Below are positions 50,338-58,458 of a DNA stretch of 64,000 nt, one piece after another. The position numbers and the translations under genes are program-made. Source of the DNA: Neotamlana nanhaiensis (GTDB taxonomy: Bacteria > Bacteroidota > Bacteroidia > Flavobacteriales > Flavobacteriaceae). The notes under the pieces were generated by a model. That model saw only the letters and a list, made by a program, of their open reading frames with translations, was not told where the DNA came from and made no database searches. How positions within the stretch are numbered: position 1 is the stretch's first letter; the number at the start of each line of letters is the position of its first letter. The stretch is taken from assembly GCF_000943555.1 (NCBI RefSeq), contig NZ_JTDV01000005.1:124001-188000 (forward strand). The letters run 5' to 3'.

Positions 50338-51525
50338 ATGAACAAAGCATTATTAACCTTAGCTATTGGCGGATTTGGAATTGGCCTCACCGAGTTTGTA
50401 ATCATGGGTATTTTACCCGATGTAGCCACGGCATTTAACATTAGTATTCCTATTGCAGGACATTTTATTTCGGCTTATGCTTTGGGTGTTGTTGTAGGTG
50501 CTCCCATTTTAACTGGTTTAGGAAGTAAATGGCCATCGAATAAAGTTTTAATTGGATTAATGATTTGGTTTACCGTATTTAATACTTTATCTGCTTTTGC
50601 CACAGGTTATTATTCCTTTTTAGTATTGCGATTTTTATCGGGACTGCCACATGGTGCTTTTTTTGGAATTGGCGCCGTTGTTGCTGGAAAATTGGCAAAA
50701 AATGGAAAGGAGGCTCAGGCCATTGCTATTATGTTTAGTGGTTTAACCGTTGCTAACTTGTTAGGTGTTCCTTTAGGTACTTATTTAGGAAAACATTTTA
50801 GTTGGAGTATCTCATTTTTAATGGTTGGCGTTGTAGGTATTTTAACGGTTTTAAGCTTAAAATTTTGGATGCCAGAATTAAAACGTGGATCGGAAGAAGG
50901 TAATTTCTTTAAAGAATTTAGAATTTTTAAACGTTTAGAACTTTGGCTTGTAATTTTACTAACCACTATTGGAACAGGTGGCTTTTTTGCTTGGTACAGT
51001 TACATTGCGCCTTTAATTACCGAAGTTGCTGGCTACGATAATAGTGTGGTGCCGTATGCTATGATTTTAGCTGGATTAGGAATGGTAATTGGAAATTTTA
51101 TAGGAGCAAAATTAACTGAAAAGTTTTCGTTATTAAATACTGTAACCTTGGTATTATTTGTAATGATGTTAGCTTTAGGTTTGAATACTTTTTTAGCCGC
51201 AAATAAAGTTCTTATTTTAATTATGACCTTTATTATTGGTGCGATTTCGTTTGCTGTTTCTACACCTATACAAATGCTAATTATTAAAACTGCAAAAGGC
51301 TCCGAACGATTAGGATCATCGTTAAACCAAAGTGCATTTAATATTGGTAATGCTTGTGGTGCTTATTTTGCTGGTTTACCTATTGCAATGGGCTATGGCT
51401 TTACTTCGGCCGATTGGGTTGGTGCGGCTATGGCATTAAGTGGTATTTTTGTTGCTTTGGCTATTTTTACTTTAAGAAAATCGAAATCTGTAAATAAAAA
51501 AGAAGCTATTATTTGTAATTCATAA
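50338..51525 (+). CDS. MFS transporter (AraJ/efflux-type)
   Basis: A 395-residue transporter with twelve transmembrane helices. The motif-A-like loop LTGLGSKWPSNKVL lies between helices 2 and 3 and the opening ALLTLAIGGFGIGLTEFVIM is typical of the DHA1 family around AraJ and chloramphenicol/arabinose efflux pumps. The transport substrate is unknown. It runs divergently from the CAL67264 gene, and its stop codon lies inside a strong hairpin terminator. It would export small molecules by proton antiport. Confidence 0.9.
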   Translation: MNKALLTLAIGGFGIGLTEFVIMGILPDVATAFNISIPIAGHFISAYALGVVVGAPILTGLGSKWPSNKVLIGLMIWFTVFNTLSAFATGYYSFLVLRFLSGLPHGAFFGIGAVVAGKLAKNGKEAQAIAIMFSGLTVANLLGVPLGTYLGKHFSWSISFLMVGVVGILTVLSLKFWMPELKRGSEEGNFFKEFRIFKRLELWLVILLTTIGTGGFFAWYSYIAPLITEVAGYDNSVVPYAMILAGLGMVIGNFIGAKLTEKFSLLNTVTLVLFVMMLALGLNTFLAANKVLILIMTFIIGAISFAVSTPIQMLIIKTAKGSERLGSSLNQSAFNIGNACGAYFAGLPIAMGYGFTSADWVGAAMALSGIFVALAIFTLRKSKSVNKKEAIICNS

Positions 51526-51534
51526 TAGCTTCTT
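51500..51534 (+). terminator. Hairpin overlapping the MFS stop codon
   Basis: AAGAAGCTATTAT (51500-51512) and ATAATAGCTTCTT (51522-51534) form a 13-bp stem with a 9-nt loop. The left arm encodes the last residues of the MFS protein; no long T-run follows on the plus strand, so termination may be weak or structure-based. Confidence 0.6.
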
Positions 51535-51561
51535 GATGTTTGTTGAGGGATATATTTGCAC

Positions 51562-52728
51562 TTAATATTTTAGTACTTTAAATTCCGAACGTCTATTTTC
51601 CAAATGTTTTTCTTCTGTACATTTAGTGTTATCATCGCATTCGTTAAGTAGTTTTTCTTCACCAAAGGCTTTTCCAACGATATTATTAGGATTTACATCA
51701 AAGGTTAATAAATAATCTATCGTAGATTTTAAACGTTTTTCTGAGAGTTTTTGATTGAACGCTTTCGATCCTCTAGAATCGGTATGCGAACTTATTTCTA
51801 TTACCAAATTAGGATGTTGTTCTAAAATTTTAGCCAGTTTTAAAATAGTATTTTTTGATGCCGTTTTAACCACCGCCGAACTAAAATTAAAATTCACTTT
51901 ATCTAATAATTTTATAGCATCTTCAATAGATTTAAGTTCTTCAGCCTTGGCTTGTTCCTTTTCTTTTTCAATTTGGGCTAATCGAGCTTGCTCTTTTTCT
52001 TTAGCTAATTTTTCTTGTAATGCCTTTTCCTGTTCTTGAGCAAAAGCGATAGAATCGTTAACACGTTCTTGATAAAGTTGTTCTATTATTGAAATTTTTT
52101 CTTCTCCTTCTTCCGTTAGTTTCTTTTTAGTTCCAAATCTATAAACCACTCCTGCTGCATATTGCTTATAATTTGTAGTTTCAGGTGTAAAATTCATAGC
52201 CCATTTCCCCGATGCATTAAAATCTAAACCTATTCGCTCTGTAAACCATGTTCTAAAACCAAGAACAGCATTATACGTACCACGAGTAGCATTATTCGCA
52301 TCCGTATAGCCAATACCAGCCCCAATGTAAGGATCGAACCAACCAGTTTCTCCTATTAGTTTATTTAAATCGTAACTTAATCTTGTATCTAGCGATAAAA
52401 AATTGGTAGTACTTTCCATATTTTGTAAATCAACTCGATTTCCAAAATTGTATCTTAAATAAGCGCCTATTACTTCTAAACCAAGTCCGTTTTCAAAATA
52501 CTTACCAATGCTCACTCTAGAAGGATAAGCTACAGCATTCCATGTAGAATCAAAGTTTAATAAATTATCGAAAACATCGCCAGAATCATCAACAAAATGG
52601 TAGCCTAAGCCAACAATCCAAGAGCTTTTAATAATAGAATCGTTTTTTGTTAACACAGGAGTTTGAGAAAATCCTGAATACAAATTAACCACAAGTACGA
52701 CTAACAGTAGTCTGTTTTTAAGTTTCAT
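51562..52728 (-). CDS. OmpA family protein with beta-barrel and coiled linker
   Basis: A 388-residue outer-membrane protein. A signal peptide (about residues 1-21) precedes an outer-membrane barrel domain (about 25-200). A charged coiled linker rich in Glu, Lys and Gln (about 205-270) follows, then an OmpA peptidoglycan-binding domain (about 275-388) with LVIEISSHTDSRGSKAFNQ and KAFGEEKLLNECDDN. It anchors the outer membrane to the cell wall. The coiled linker is longer than in typical OmpA. It is convergent with the MFS gene and downstream of the pirin operon's terminator. Confidence 0.9.
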   Translation of the reverse strand: MKLKNRLLLVVLVVNLYSGFSQTPVLTKNDSIIKSSWIVGLGYHFVDDSGDVFDNLLNFDSTWNAVAYPSRVSIGKYFENGLGLEVIGAYLRYNFGNRVDLQNMESTTNFLSLDTRLSYDLNKLIGETGWFDPYIGAGIGYTDANNATRGTYNAVLGFRTWFTERIGLDFNASGKWAMNFTPETTNYKQYAAGVVYRFGTKKKLTEEGEEKISIIEQLYQERVNDSIAFAQEQEKALQEKLAKEKEQARLAQIEKEKEQAKAEELKSIEDAIKLLDKVNFNFSSAVVKTASKNTILKLAKILEQHPNLVIEISSHTDSRGSKAFNQKLSEKRLKSTIDYLLTFDVNPNNIVGKAFGEEKLLNECDDNTKCTEEKHLENRRSEFKVLKY

Positions 52729-52879
52729 TTTTTAGTAAGATTTGAGGGTTGTTTGCAGCAAATTTTGTCTAATAATAAACGACCAAGAAATAAAAACTTT
52801 AAAAATATTGATTTTACCGTTAAACGGATTTTTAACAATTGTTAATCGGAACTTTTATTGTTTTCATCGTTGGCAAAAA

Positions 52880-52908
52880 CAACAAAAGCACCGCGGTGGC
52901 GATGCTTT
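52880..52908 (-). terminator. Terminator of the reductase-MarR-pirin operon
   Basis: On the minus strand AAAGCATCGC and GCGGTGCTTT pair (one mismatch) around CACC, followed by TTGTTGTTTTT. It lies 34 bp after the pirin gene end. Confidence 0.82.
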
Positions 52909-52941
52909 CTCTGCTATTAATAGGGCCTTGGGATTAAGACA

Positions 52942-53667
52942 TTAAAGTACTATCATAGGAACTTCTATAAATAATAACTGGCTGTCATTTTTGGCCTTTA
53001 TGGTAACACGCTTCGTTTCTGAAACACCTATAGCATCTCTAGATTCAAGTGTGTGATCTTCTATTTGTAAATTGCCCGCAATGTTCATTATATAAACTCC
53101 ATGCGATTCACTTTTAAGTTCGTAAGTAAACTCGGTATCTTCTGCTAAATCTATTCGCGATAATTTAGCATCTTGATGAATTTTTAAACTTTCTGCGTGT
53201 TCGTCATCAAACGATGTTACTAAAGTTTGTAGTTTACCTTGTCTATCTTCAGCTTTAAATGTTTTTTGGTCGTACCTTGGTGAAACACCTTGTTTTTCAG
53301 GAATTATCCAAATTTGAAATAAACTTAAATATTCATCATTCGAACCATTAATTTCAGAATGCTGTACACCTGTACCTGCACTCATAACTTGTACTTCGCT
53401 TGGAACTACTGGAATCCATTCATCCCCCATATTATCGCGATGTTTTAATACACCTTTTAATGGAATGGTGATAATTTCCATATCGTTATGCGGATGTGTT
53501 CCAAAACCCATTTTTGGTGCAATTGTATCATCGTTTAACACGCGTAACGCCCCAAAATGAATACGCTCTGGATTAAACCATCCTGCAAAACTGAATGAAT
53601 GATTGGCTTGTAACCAACCATGATTGGCAAAACCCCTTGTTCCTGCTTTATGAATAACTGTTTTCAT
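52942..53667 (-). CDS. Pirin family protein
   Basis: A 241-residue bicupin of the pirin family. The N-terminal cupin has the metal residues H58 and H60 in GTHPHNDMEI and H103, E105 in GVQHSEIN, with the opening KAGTRGFANHGWLQANHSFSF. Bacterial pirins such as YhhW have quercetinase activity or control of metabolic partners; here the exact role is unknown. It is the third gene of the FMN reductase-MarR operon, 48 bp after the MarR stop, which fits redox or quinone stress. Confidence 0.9.
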   Translation of the reverse strand: MKTVIHKAGTRGFANHGWLQANHSFSFAGWFNPERIHFGALRVLNDDTIAPKMGFGTHPHNDMEIITIPLKGVLKHRDNMGDEWIPVVPSEVQVMSAGTGVQHSEINGSNDEYLSLFQIWIIPEKQGVSPRYDQKTFKAEDRQGKLQTLVTSFDDEHAESLKIHQDAKLSRIDLAEDTEFTYELKSESHGVYIMNIAGNLQIEDHTLESRDAIGVSETKRVTIKAKNDSQLLFIEVPMIVL

Positions 53668-53715
53668 TTTCTTTTTCTTTTTTTTATTTGATTTCGGCTG
53701 CGCTCAACCCAAAAC

Positions 53716-54153
53716 TCATCTAATTTTATCAAGCAAATCGCTTAATTGAGATGCTTCTTCTTCGGTTAAATTAGCCAGTAAATCGTCGTTAAAATCTAAA
53801 TCAATAGCACTTAAAAGTTCTAAACCTTTTTTAGTAATAGCAATGTGAACCACACGTCTATCTCCGGGACACGGCAAACGCTCAATTAAAGCTTTATCAC
53901 ACAATTTATCCATTAAACGAGTGGCATTGGGTGCTCGCTCAATCATACGTTCCTTTATGATTTGTACTTTTAACGGCTCTCCTGCACCACGTAAAATTCT
54001 AAGGATATTAAATTGCTGTGGTGATATTCCAAAAGTTTTAAAATACTCGTTTTGGTGACTATTAATCCAATTAGCCGTGTAAATAATATTAATTAAAGCC
54101 TTAACCTTATTATTTATAAACTTCGATTTTATGTCTTTTGAAATGTCTCCCAT
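53716..54153 (-). CDS. MarR family transcriptional regulator
   Basis: A 145-residue winged-helix dimer of the MarR family. The recognition region GISPQQFNILRILRGAGEPLK and the wing DKLCDKALIERLPCPGDRRVVHIAITKKG are clear. It has cysteines at the base of and within the wing (C in LCDK and LPCPG), which could sense oxidants or electrophiles. Gap to the FMN reductase gene is 3 bp and to pirin is 48 bp. A perfect 18-bp palindrome overlapping the operon promoter (54729-54746) is a good candidate for its binding site, giving autoregulation. Confidence 0.93.
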   Translation of the reverse strand: MGDISKDIKSKFINNKVKALINIIYTANWINSHQNEYFKTFGISPQQFNILRILRGAGEPLKVQIIKERMIERAPNATRLMDKLCDKALIERLPCPGDRRVVHIAITKKGLELLSAIDLDFNDDLLANLTEEEASQLSDLLDKIR

Positions 54154-54156
54154 TGT

Positions 54157-54687
54157 TTAAAGACTTTTTTGAAACTGTTTCACAGAGTTTTTTAACTGTG
54201 TATCTAAATCTTCATTCGTAATTTTTCCGTCTTTAAAATTGTCACCGAAAAATGGTAATGAAAATGTTTCAATAATGTTGCCATCATGGAATGGAAAACG
54301 ACCTTTTGCAATTTCTAAAGCGGTTAAACCTCCTCTACCACCTGGCGATGTTGCCATAAGAAGCATTGGTTTATCAAAAAACATTTTACCTTCAATACGC
54401 GTTAACCAATCGAATAAATTTTTAAAAACTGTAGCATATGTGCCGTTGTGTTCTGCTAACGACAACACAATACCATCGGTGTTTTTTAAAATATCTAAAA
54501 ACTTGTGAGCATCGTCTGGAATACCTTTTTCATTCTCTAAATCAATACCATAAAGTGGTAAATCGTAATCGTTTAAATCTAAAACATCAACGTTTACATC
54601 TTCAACTAAACTTGAAGCGTAAATGGCTAATTGTTTATTTATTGAGGTTTTACTGTTGCTTCCTGCAAAGGCTATTATATTTTTCAT
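54157..54687 (-). CDS. NAD(P)H-dependent FMN reductase
   Basis: A 176-residue flavodoxin-fold reductase of the NADPH-dependent FMN reductase family. I take the start at ATG 54687 (MKNIIAFAGSNSK), because a -7 box is 21 bp upstream; the longer frame from 54753 would begin before the promoter and encode an unnatural N-terminus. Motifs are the FMN-phosphate loop AGSNSKTSINKQ and the GTYATVFKNLFDWL segment, with MLLMATSPGGRGG. It reduces FMN, quinones or nitro-compounds. It is the first gene of an operon with MarR and pirin. Confidence 0.88.
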   Translation of the reverse strand: MKNIIAFAGSNSKTSINKQLAIYASSLVEDVNVDVLDLNDYDLPLYGIDLENEKGIPDDAHKFLDILKNTDGIVLSLAEHNGTYATVFKNLFDWLTRIEGKMFFDKPMLLMATSPGGRGGLTALEIAKGRFPFHDGNIIETFSLPFFGDNFKDGKITNEDLDTQLKNSVKQFQKSL

Positions 54688-54707
54688 TTTATCTGTTTTA
54701 TTTGATA

Positions 54708-54746
54708 CAAAATTACGTGAAATAAATTTATATTCCAAGGAATATA
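54708..54746 (-). promoter_or_regulatory. Promoter and MarR-type operator of the reductase-marR-pirin operon
   Basis: On the minus strand a -7 box TAATTTTG is at 54715-54708 and a TTG (-33) at 54738-54736, spaced 20 bp. The perfect palindrome TATATTCC-AA-GGAATATA (54729-54746) covers the -33 box. This is the layout of an autorepressed MarR promoter. Confidence 0.75.
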
Positions 54747-54834
54747 TTTCCATGTTATCATTTTTAATATTTCGTTAACAATTGCTAGTAACATTCGTGT
54801 AATATTTTATAATTTAGCACAAACTGAAATTGCA

Positions 54835-56463
54835 ATGGACATTAACTTCAATAAGAACGAAGATCACAACAAACTTTTAGTATCAGAATTAAAAAAACGA
54901 CTTACCAAAGTGAAATTAGGTGGTGGTAAATCGAGAATTGAAAAGCATCATGCAAAAGGCAAATTAACCGCTAGAGAACGTATAGATTATTTGTTGGACG
55001 ACAATAAAAAATCGATTGAAATAGCTGCATTTGCTGGAGAAGATATGTATGCCGAACATGGTGGTTGTCCTTCGGGAGGCGTTGTTGTAAAAATAGGTTA
55101 TGTAAAAGGTAAACAGTGTATTGTAGTGGCGAACGATGCTACGGTAAAAGCGGGTGCATGGTTTCCTATTACGGGAAAAAAGAACTTACGCGCTCAAGAA
55201 ATTGCTATAGAAAATAAGTTACCCATTATATACTTAGTCGATTCTGCAGGCGTTTATTTACCCATGCAAGACGAGATTTTTCCAGATAAAGAGCATTTTG
55301 GTCGTATTTTTAGAAATAACGCCATAATGAGCAGTATGGGAATCACCCAAATTGCGGCCGTAATGGGCAGTTGCGTTGCAGGTGGTGCCTATTTACCTAT
55401 TATGAGCGATGAAGCTTTAATTGTTGACAAAACAGGAAGCATTTTTCTGGCAGGAAGCTACTTGGTAAAAGCGGCTATTGGTGAAAGTATCGACAACGAA
55501 ACCCTTGGCGGAGCGACTACGCATTGCGAAATTAGCGGTGTTACCGATTATAAAGCCAAAAATGATAAAGATGCGCTTGATAAAATAAAAAACATCATTG
55601 ATAAAATTGGTGATTACGACAAAGCGGGTTTCAACCGCGTTGATGCTAAAAAACCTCTTGAAAACCCAGACGATATTTATGGTATTCTTCCAAAAAGTCG
55701 TGCCGATCAATACGATATGTATGAGATTATTAAGCGTTTGGTTGATAATTCGGAATTTGAAGAATATAAAGCAGGCTACGGACAATCCATTATTACTTGC
55801 TACGCCAGAATAGATGGTTGGGCTGTTGGCATTGTAGCTAACCAACGAAAACTAGTAAAAACTAAGAAAGGTGAAATGCAATTTGGTGGTGTTATTTATA
55901 ACGATAGCGCCGATAAAGCCACTCGGTTTATAGCAAATTGTAACCAAAAGAAAATTCCGTTAGTGTTTTTACAAGATGTTACTGGTTTTATGGTTGGTAG
56001 CAAAAGTGAGCATTCTGGTATTATTAAAGATGGCGCTAAAATGGTAAATGCGGTGAGCAACTCGGTAGTGCCAAAATTTACTGTAGTTATCGGTAACAGT
56101 TACGGCGCAGGCAATTATGCCATGTGTGGTAAAGCTTACGATCCGCGTTTAATTGTAGCATGGCCAAGTGCAGAACTTGCGGTAATGAGTGGTAATTCGG
56201 CTGCGAAAGTATTAATGCAAATTGAAAAAGCGTCACTTGAAAAACAAGGCGAAACCTTTACACCCGAAAAAGAAGAAGCACTTTACAATAAAATTAAAAA
56301 TAAATACGATAACCAAGTTTCACCTTATTATGCTGCCGCCAGAATATGGACTGACGCGATTATAAATCCGTTAGACACCAGAACATGGATTAGCATGGGT
56401 ATTGAAGCCGCCAACCACACTCCTATTGAAAAACCTTTTAATTTGGGTGTTTTGCAAGTATAA
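54835..56463 (+). CDS. Acyl-CoA carboxylase beta subunit (MCC-type carboxyltransferase)
   Basis: A 542-residue biotin-dependent carboxyltransferase. It opens with GGGKSRIEKHHAKGKLTARERI and carries the carboxyltransferase blocks VANDATVKAGAWFPITGKK, PIIYLVDSAGVYLPMQ, AAVMGSCVAGGAYLPIMSDE and VVIGNSYGAGNYAMCGKAYD. The YLPMQDEIFPDKEHFGR stretch is close to the 3-methylcrotonyl-CoA carboxylase beta subunit of leucine breakdown, but propionyl-CoA carboxylase beta is possible. No biotin carboxylase or biotin-carrier gene is adjacent, so the partner lies outside the window or elsewhere. Confidence 0.9.
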   Translation: MDINFNKNEDHNKLLVSELKKRLTKVKLGGGKSRIEKHHAKGKLTARERIDYLLDDNKKSIEIAAFAGEDMYAEHGGCPSGGVVVKIGYVKGKQCIVVANDATVKAGAWFPITGKKNLRAQEIAIENKLPIIYLVDSAGVYLPMQDEIFPDKEHFGRIFRNNAIMSSMGITQIAAVMGSCVAGGAYLPIMSDEALIVDKTGSIFLAGSYLVKAAIGESIDNETLGGATTHCEISGVTDYKAKNDKDALDKIKNIIDKIGDYDKAGFNRVDAKKPLENPDDIYGILPKSRADQYDMYEIIKRLVDNSEFEEYKAGYGQSIITCYARIDGWAVGIVANQRKLVKTKKGEMQFGGVIYNDSADKATRFIANCNQKKIPLVFLQDVTGFMVGSKSEHSGIIKDGAKMVNAVSNSVVPKFTVVIGNSYGAGNYAMCGKAYDPRLIVAWPSAELAVMSGNSAAKVLMQIEKASLEKQGETFTPEKEEALYNKIKNKYDNQVSPYYAAARIWTDAIINPLDTRTWISMGIEAANHTPIEKPFNLGVLQV

Positions 56464-56466
56464 ATT

Positions 56467-58458
56467 ATGAAAAAAAAGCATCTTTTAGCTTCTATTGTCT
56501 TTTTAATGGTTGCTGTTATTTTTTATCTTATTTACTTGTTTTATATAGATAATAACGACAATATTAAATCCATTTATCTTATTCCTGAAGATGCTGTATA
56601 CATTATTGAAACCCAAAAACCGCTGGACGATTGGAATACTATAAGCGAAAGTCCCATTTGGAAACACCTAAACACCAATAATTATTTTAACGCGTTATCG
56701 GAGAATTTAAATGCGCTTGACACCATTTTTAAACAAGAGCAAAAGATTTTAAACTACATTGGTAATCGGGAAATTTTAATATCAGCTCATATGTATGCTC
56801 CCAAAAAATATAGCTTTTTATACGCCATAGATTTACAAAAAATAGCCAAACTAAATGTTGTTAAAAGTCATTTAAACACTTTTATAAATGATGATTTTAA
56901 GGTGAGTAAGCGGATTTATCATCAGCATGAAATTATTGAAGTTTACAGTAATAACTCCCGAGAAACACTGTACATAAGTTTTATTAAAAACCAGATGATT
57001 TTATCTTATGTGCACACCATCATTGAAGCTTCAATAGACCAATATAACGAACCTAAAATTGGTAGAGATTTGCAATTTATTGAAGTTAATAAAGCGGTAG
57101 ATGATGGTAATTTGTTTCGATTATTCTTCAACTTTAAATATCTCAATGCATTTACGAGCGTGTTTTCTAATGAAGAAACTGAATATGTAAAAACATTAAA
57201 CAATAGCTTAAACTGGAGTGGTTTTAGTTTTAACATCGATAAAAACAACAATATTGTGGCCAATGGTGTTACAAAAACCAATACCAATGCTTCAATTTAC
57301 TTGAAAGCTTTACAACAATCTGGCACCTCGAAACGCAGTGTTTTTAATATTGCACCTAAACAAACCGCTTTATACACCAGTTTTACGTTTAGTAGTTTTT
57401 CGGAGTTTTACCAAAATTTTGAAACCATTCAGCAGGAAAATCCCGAGCAATTTAAAAGTTATTTAGATGGCACCGAACAGATTGAAAACTTTTTAAACAT
57501 TAATTTAAAAGAACATTTTTTTAGCTGGATTGATGATGAAATGGCACTGCTTCAAATGCAATCTACTGTAAGCCATTCGACTAAAGATGTGGCTCTTGTT
57601 TTAAAAACTAAAGATGTTGATGATGCCAAATACCGTTTAAACTTCATATTAAATCAAATAAAAAAACGCAGTCCCGTAAAGTTTAAAACGGTTAATTATT
57701 TAGGACACGACATAAATTATTTATCTATAAAGAGCTTTTTTAAAATTATTCTTGGAAATTTATTTAACACCATTGAAAAACCGTATTACACCTTAATCGA
57801 CGATTTTGTTGTTTTTAGTAATAACCCTAACACTTTAAAAACCATAATTAAAAGCTACACCGAAAGGGAAACCTTGGCATTTTCTGATGATTTTACCGAT
57901 TTCAGCGACCATTTTAACAGCAGAACATCGGTATTTACGTATGCGAATACGCCATATTTATACAACAACCTTTATCATTTTGCTGATGCTTCAACGAAAC
58001 AAAAACTAAAAGAAAATAAAGATTATTTTATTTGTTTCCCGCAATTTGGTTTCCAACTATCGCCTGAAGATGACTTTTTTGAAAGCCGCATCGCCATTAG
58101 TTATCAAGACGTTGATTTGGTTAAAGAAAAGTACCAAATTTTAAGTAACACGACAAAAAACCAAACCAAAGCAAAAGTTGAAAAAGAGCTAACTAACGCC
58201 ATGCCTGTTGATGCGGTTTTTAGCATTCCTGAAATTTATCCAACCGATTTAACCGCCGACTCATTTAGTAGAAAACACAGCAACGGCAATACCCGTTTTA
58301 CAGTTGAATTAAAAGATGGTAAACCACATGGCAAATACCAAAGTTATTACAAAAATGGTGCTTTAAAATTATCGGGGAAATATAAAAATGGTGCACAAAG
58401 TGGTACTTGGCGCGCCTATAATTTTAACAAGGATGTGGTTTTAAAGAAACGGTTTTAA
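56467..58458 (+). CDS. Membrane-anchored protein with C-terminal YwqK-type repeats
   Basis: A 663-residue protein, 3 bp after the carboxyltransferase stop. One N-terminal transmembrane anchor (about residues 5-27) is followed by a large extracytoplasmic part that includes IPEDAVYIIETQKPLDDWNT (about 36-55), loosely like DUF3352. The last 50 residues carry two YwqK-type units (KDGKPHGKYQSYYKNGALKLSGKY and NGAQSGTWRAY). The function is unknown. Its 3' end overlaps the end of the convergent VIT-domain gene by four bases. Confidence 0.7.
   Translation: MKKKHLLASIVFLMVAVIFYLIYLFYIDNNDNIKSIYLIPEDAVYIIETQKPLDDWNTISESPIWKHLNTNNYFNALSENLNALDTIFKQEQKILNYIGNREILISAHMYAPKKYSFLYAIDLQKIAKLNVVKSHLNTFINDDFKVSKRIYHQHEIIEVYSNNSRETLYISFIKNQMILSYVHTIIEASIDQYNEPKIGRDLQFIEVNKAVDDGNLFRLFFNFKYLNAFTSVFSNEETEYVKTLNNSLNWSGFSFNIDKNNNIVANGVTKTNTNASIYLKALQQSGTSKRSVFNIAPKQTALYTSFTFSSFSEFYQNFETIQQENPEQFKSYLDGTEQIENFLNINLKEHFFSWIDDEMALLQMQSTVSHSTKDVALVLKTKDVDDAKYRLNFILNQIKKRSPVKFKTVNYLGHDINYLSIKSFFKIILGNLFNTIEKPYYTLIDDFVVFSNNPNTLKTIIKSYTERETLAFSDDFTDFSDHFNSRTSVFTYANTPYLYNNLYHFADASTKQKLKENKDYFICFPQFGFQLSPEDDFFESRIAISYQDVDLVKEKYQILSNTTKNQTKAKVEKELTNAMPVDAVFSIPEIYPTDLTADSFSRKHSNGNTRFTVELKDGKPHGKYQSYYKNGALKLSGKYKNGAQSGTWRAYNFNKDVVLKKRF

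Noticed and set aside
52742-52945. A 67-codon plus-strand frame over the OmpA/pirin gap
   Set aside because: It spans the terminator hairpin at 52880-52908, has no start context, and is antisense to the operon end; its composition follows from that hairpin.
54688-54753. N-terminal extension of the FMN reductase
   Set aside because: The promoter and operator lie inside this segment, so it cannot be translated from the operon transcript; flavodoxin-fold proteins begin at MKNIIAFAGS.
55417-55845. 142-codon antisense frame within the carboxyltransferase gene
   Set aside because: The plus frame is a complete, well conserved enzyme; the antisense frame is a shadow from AT-rich codon use.
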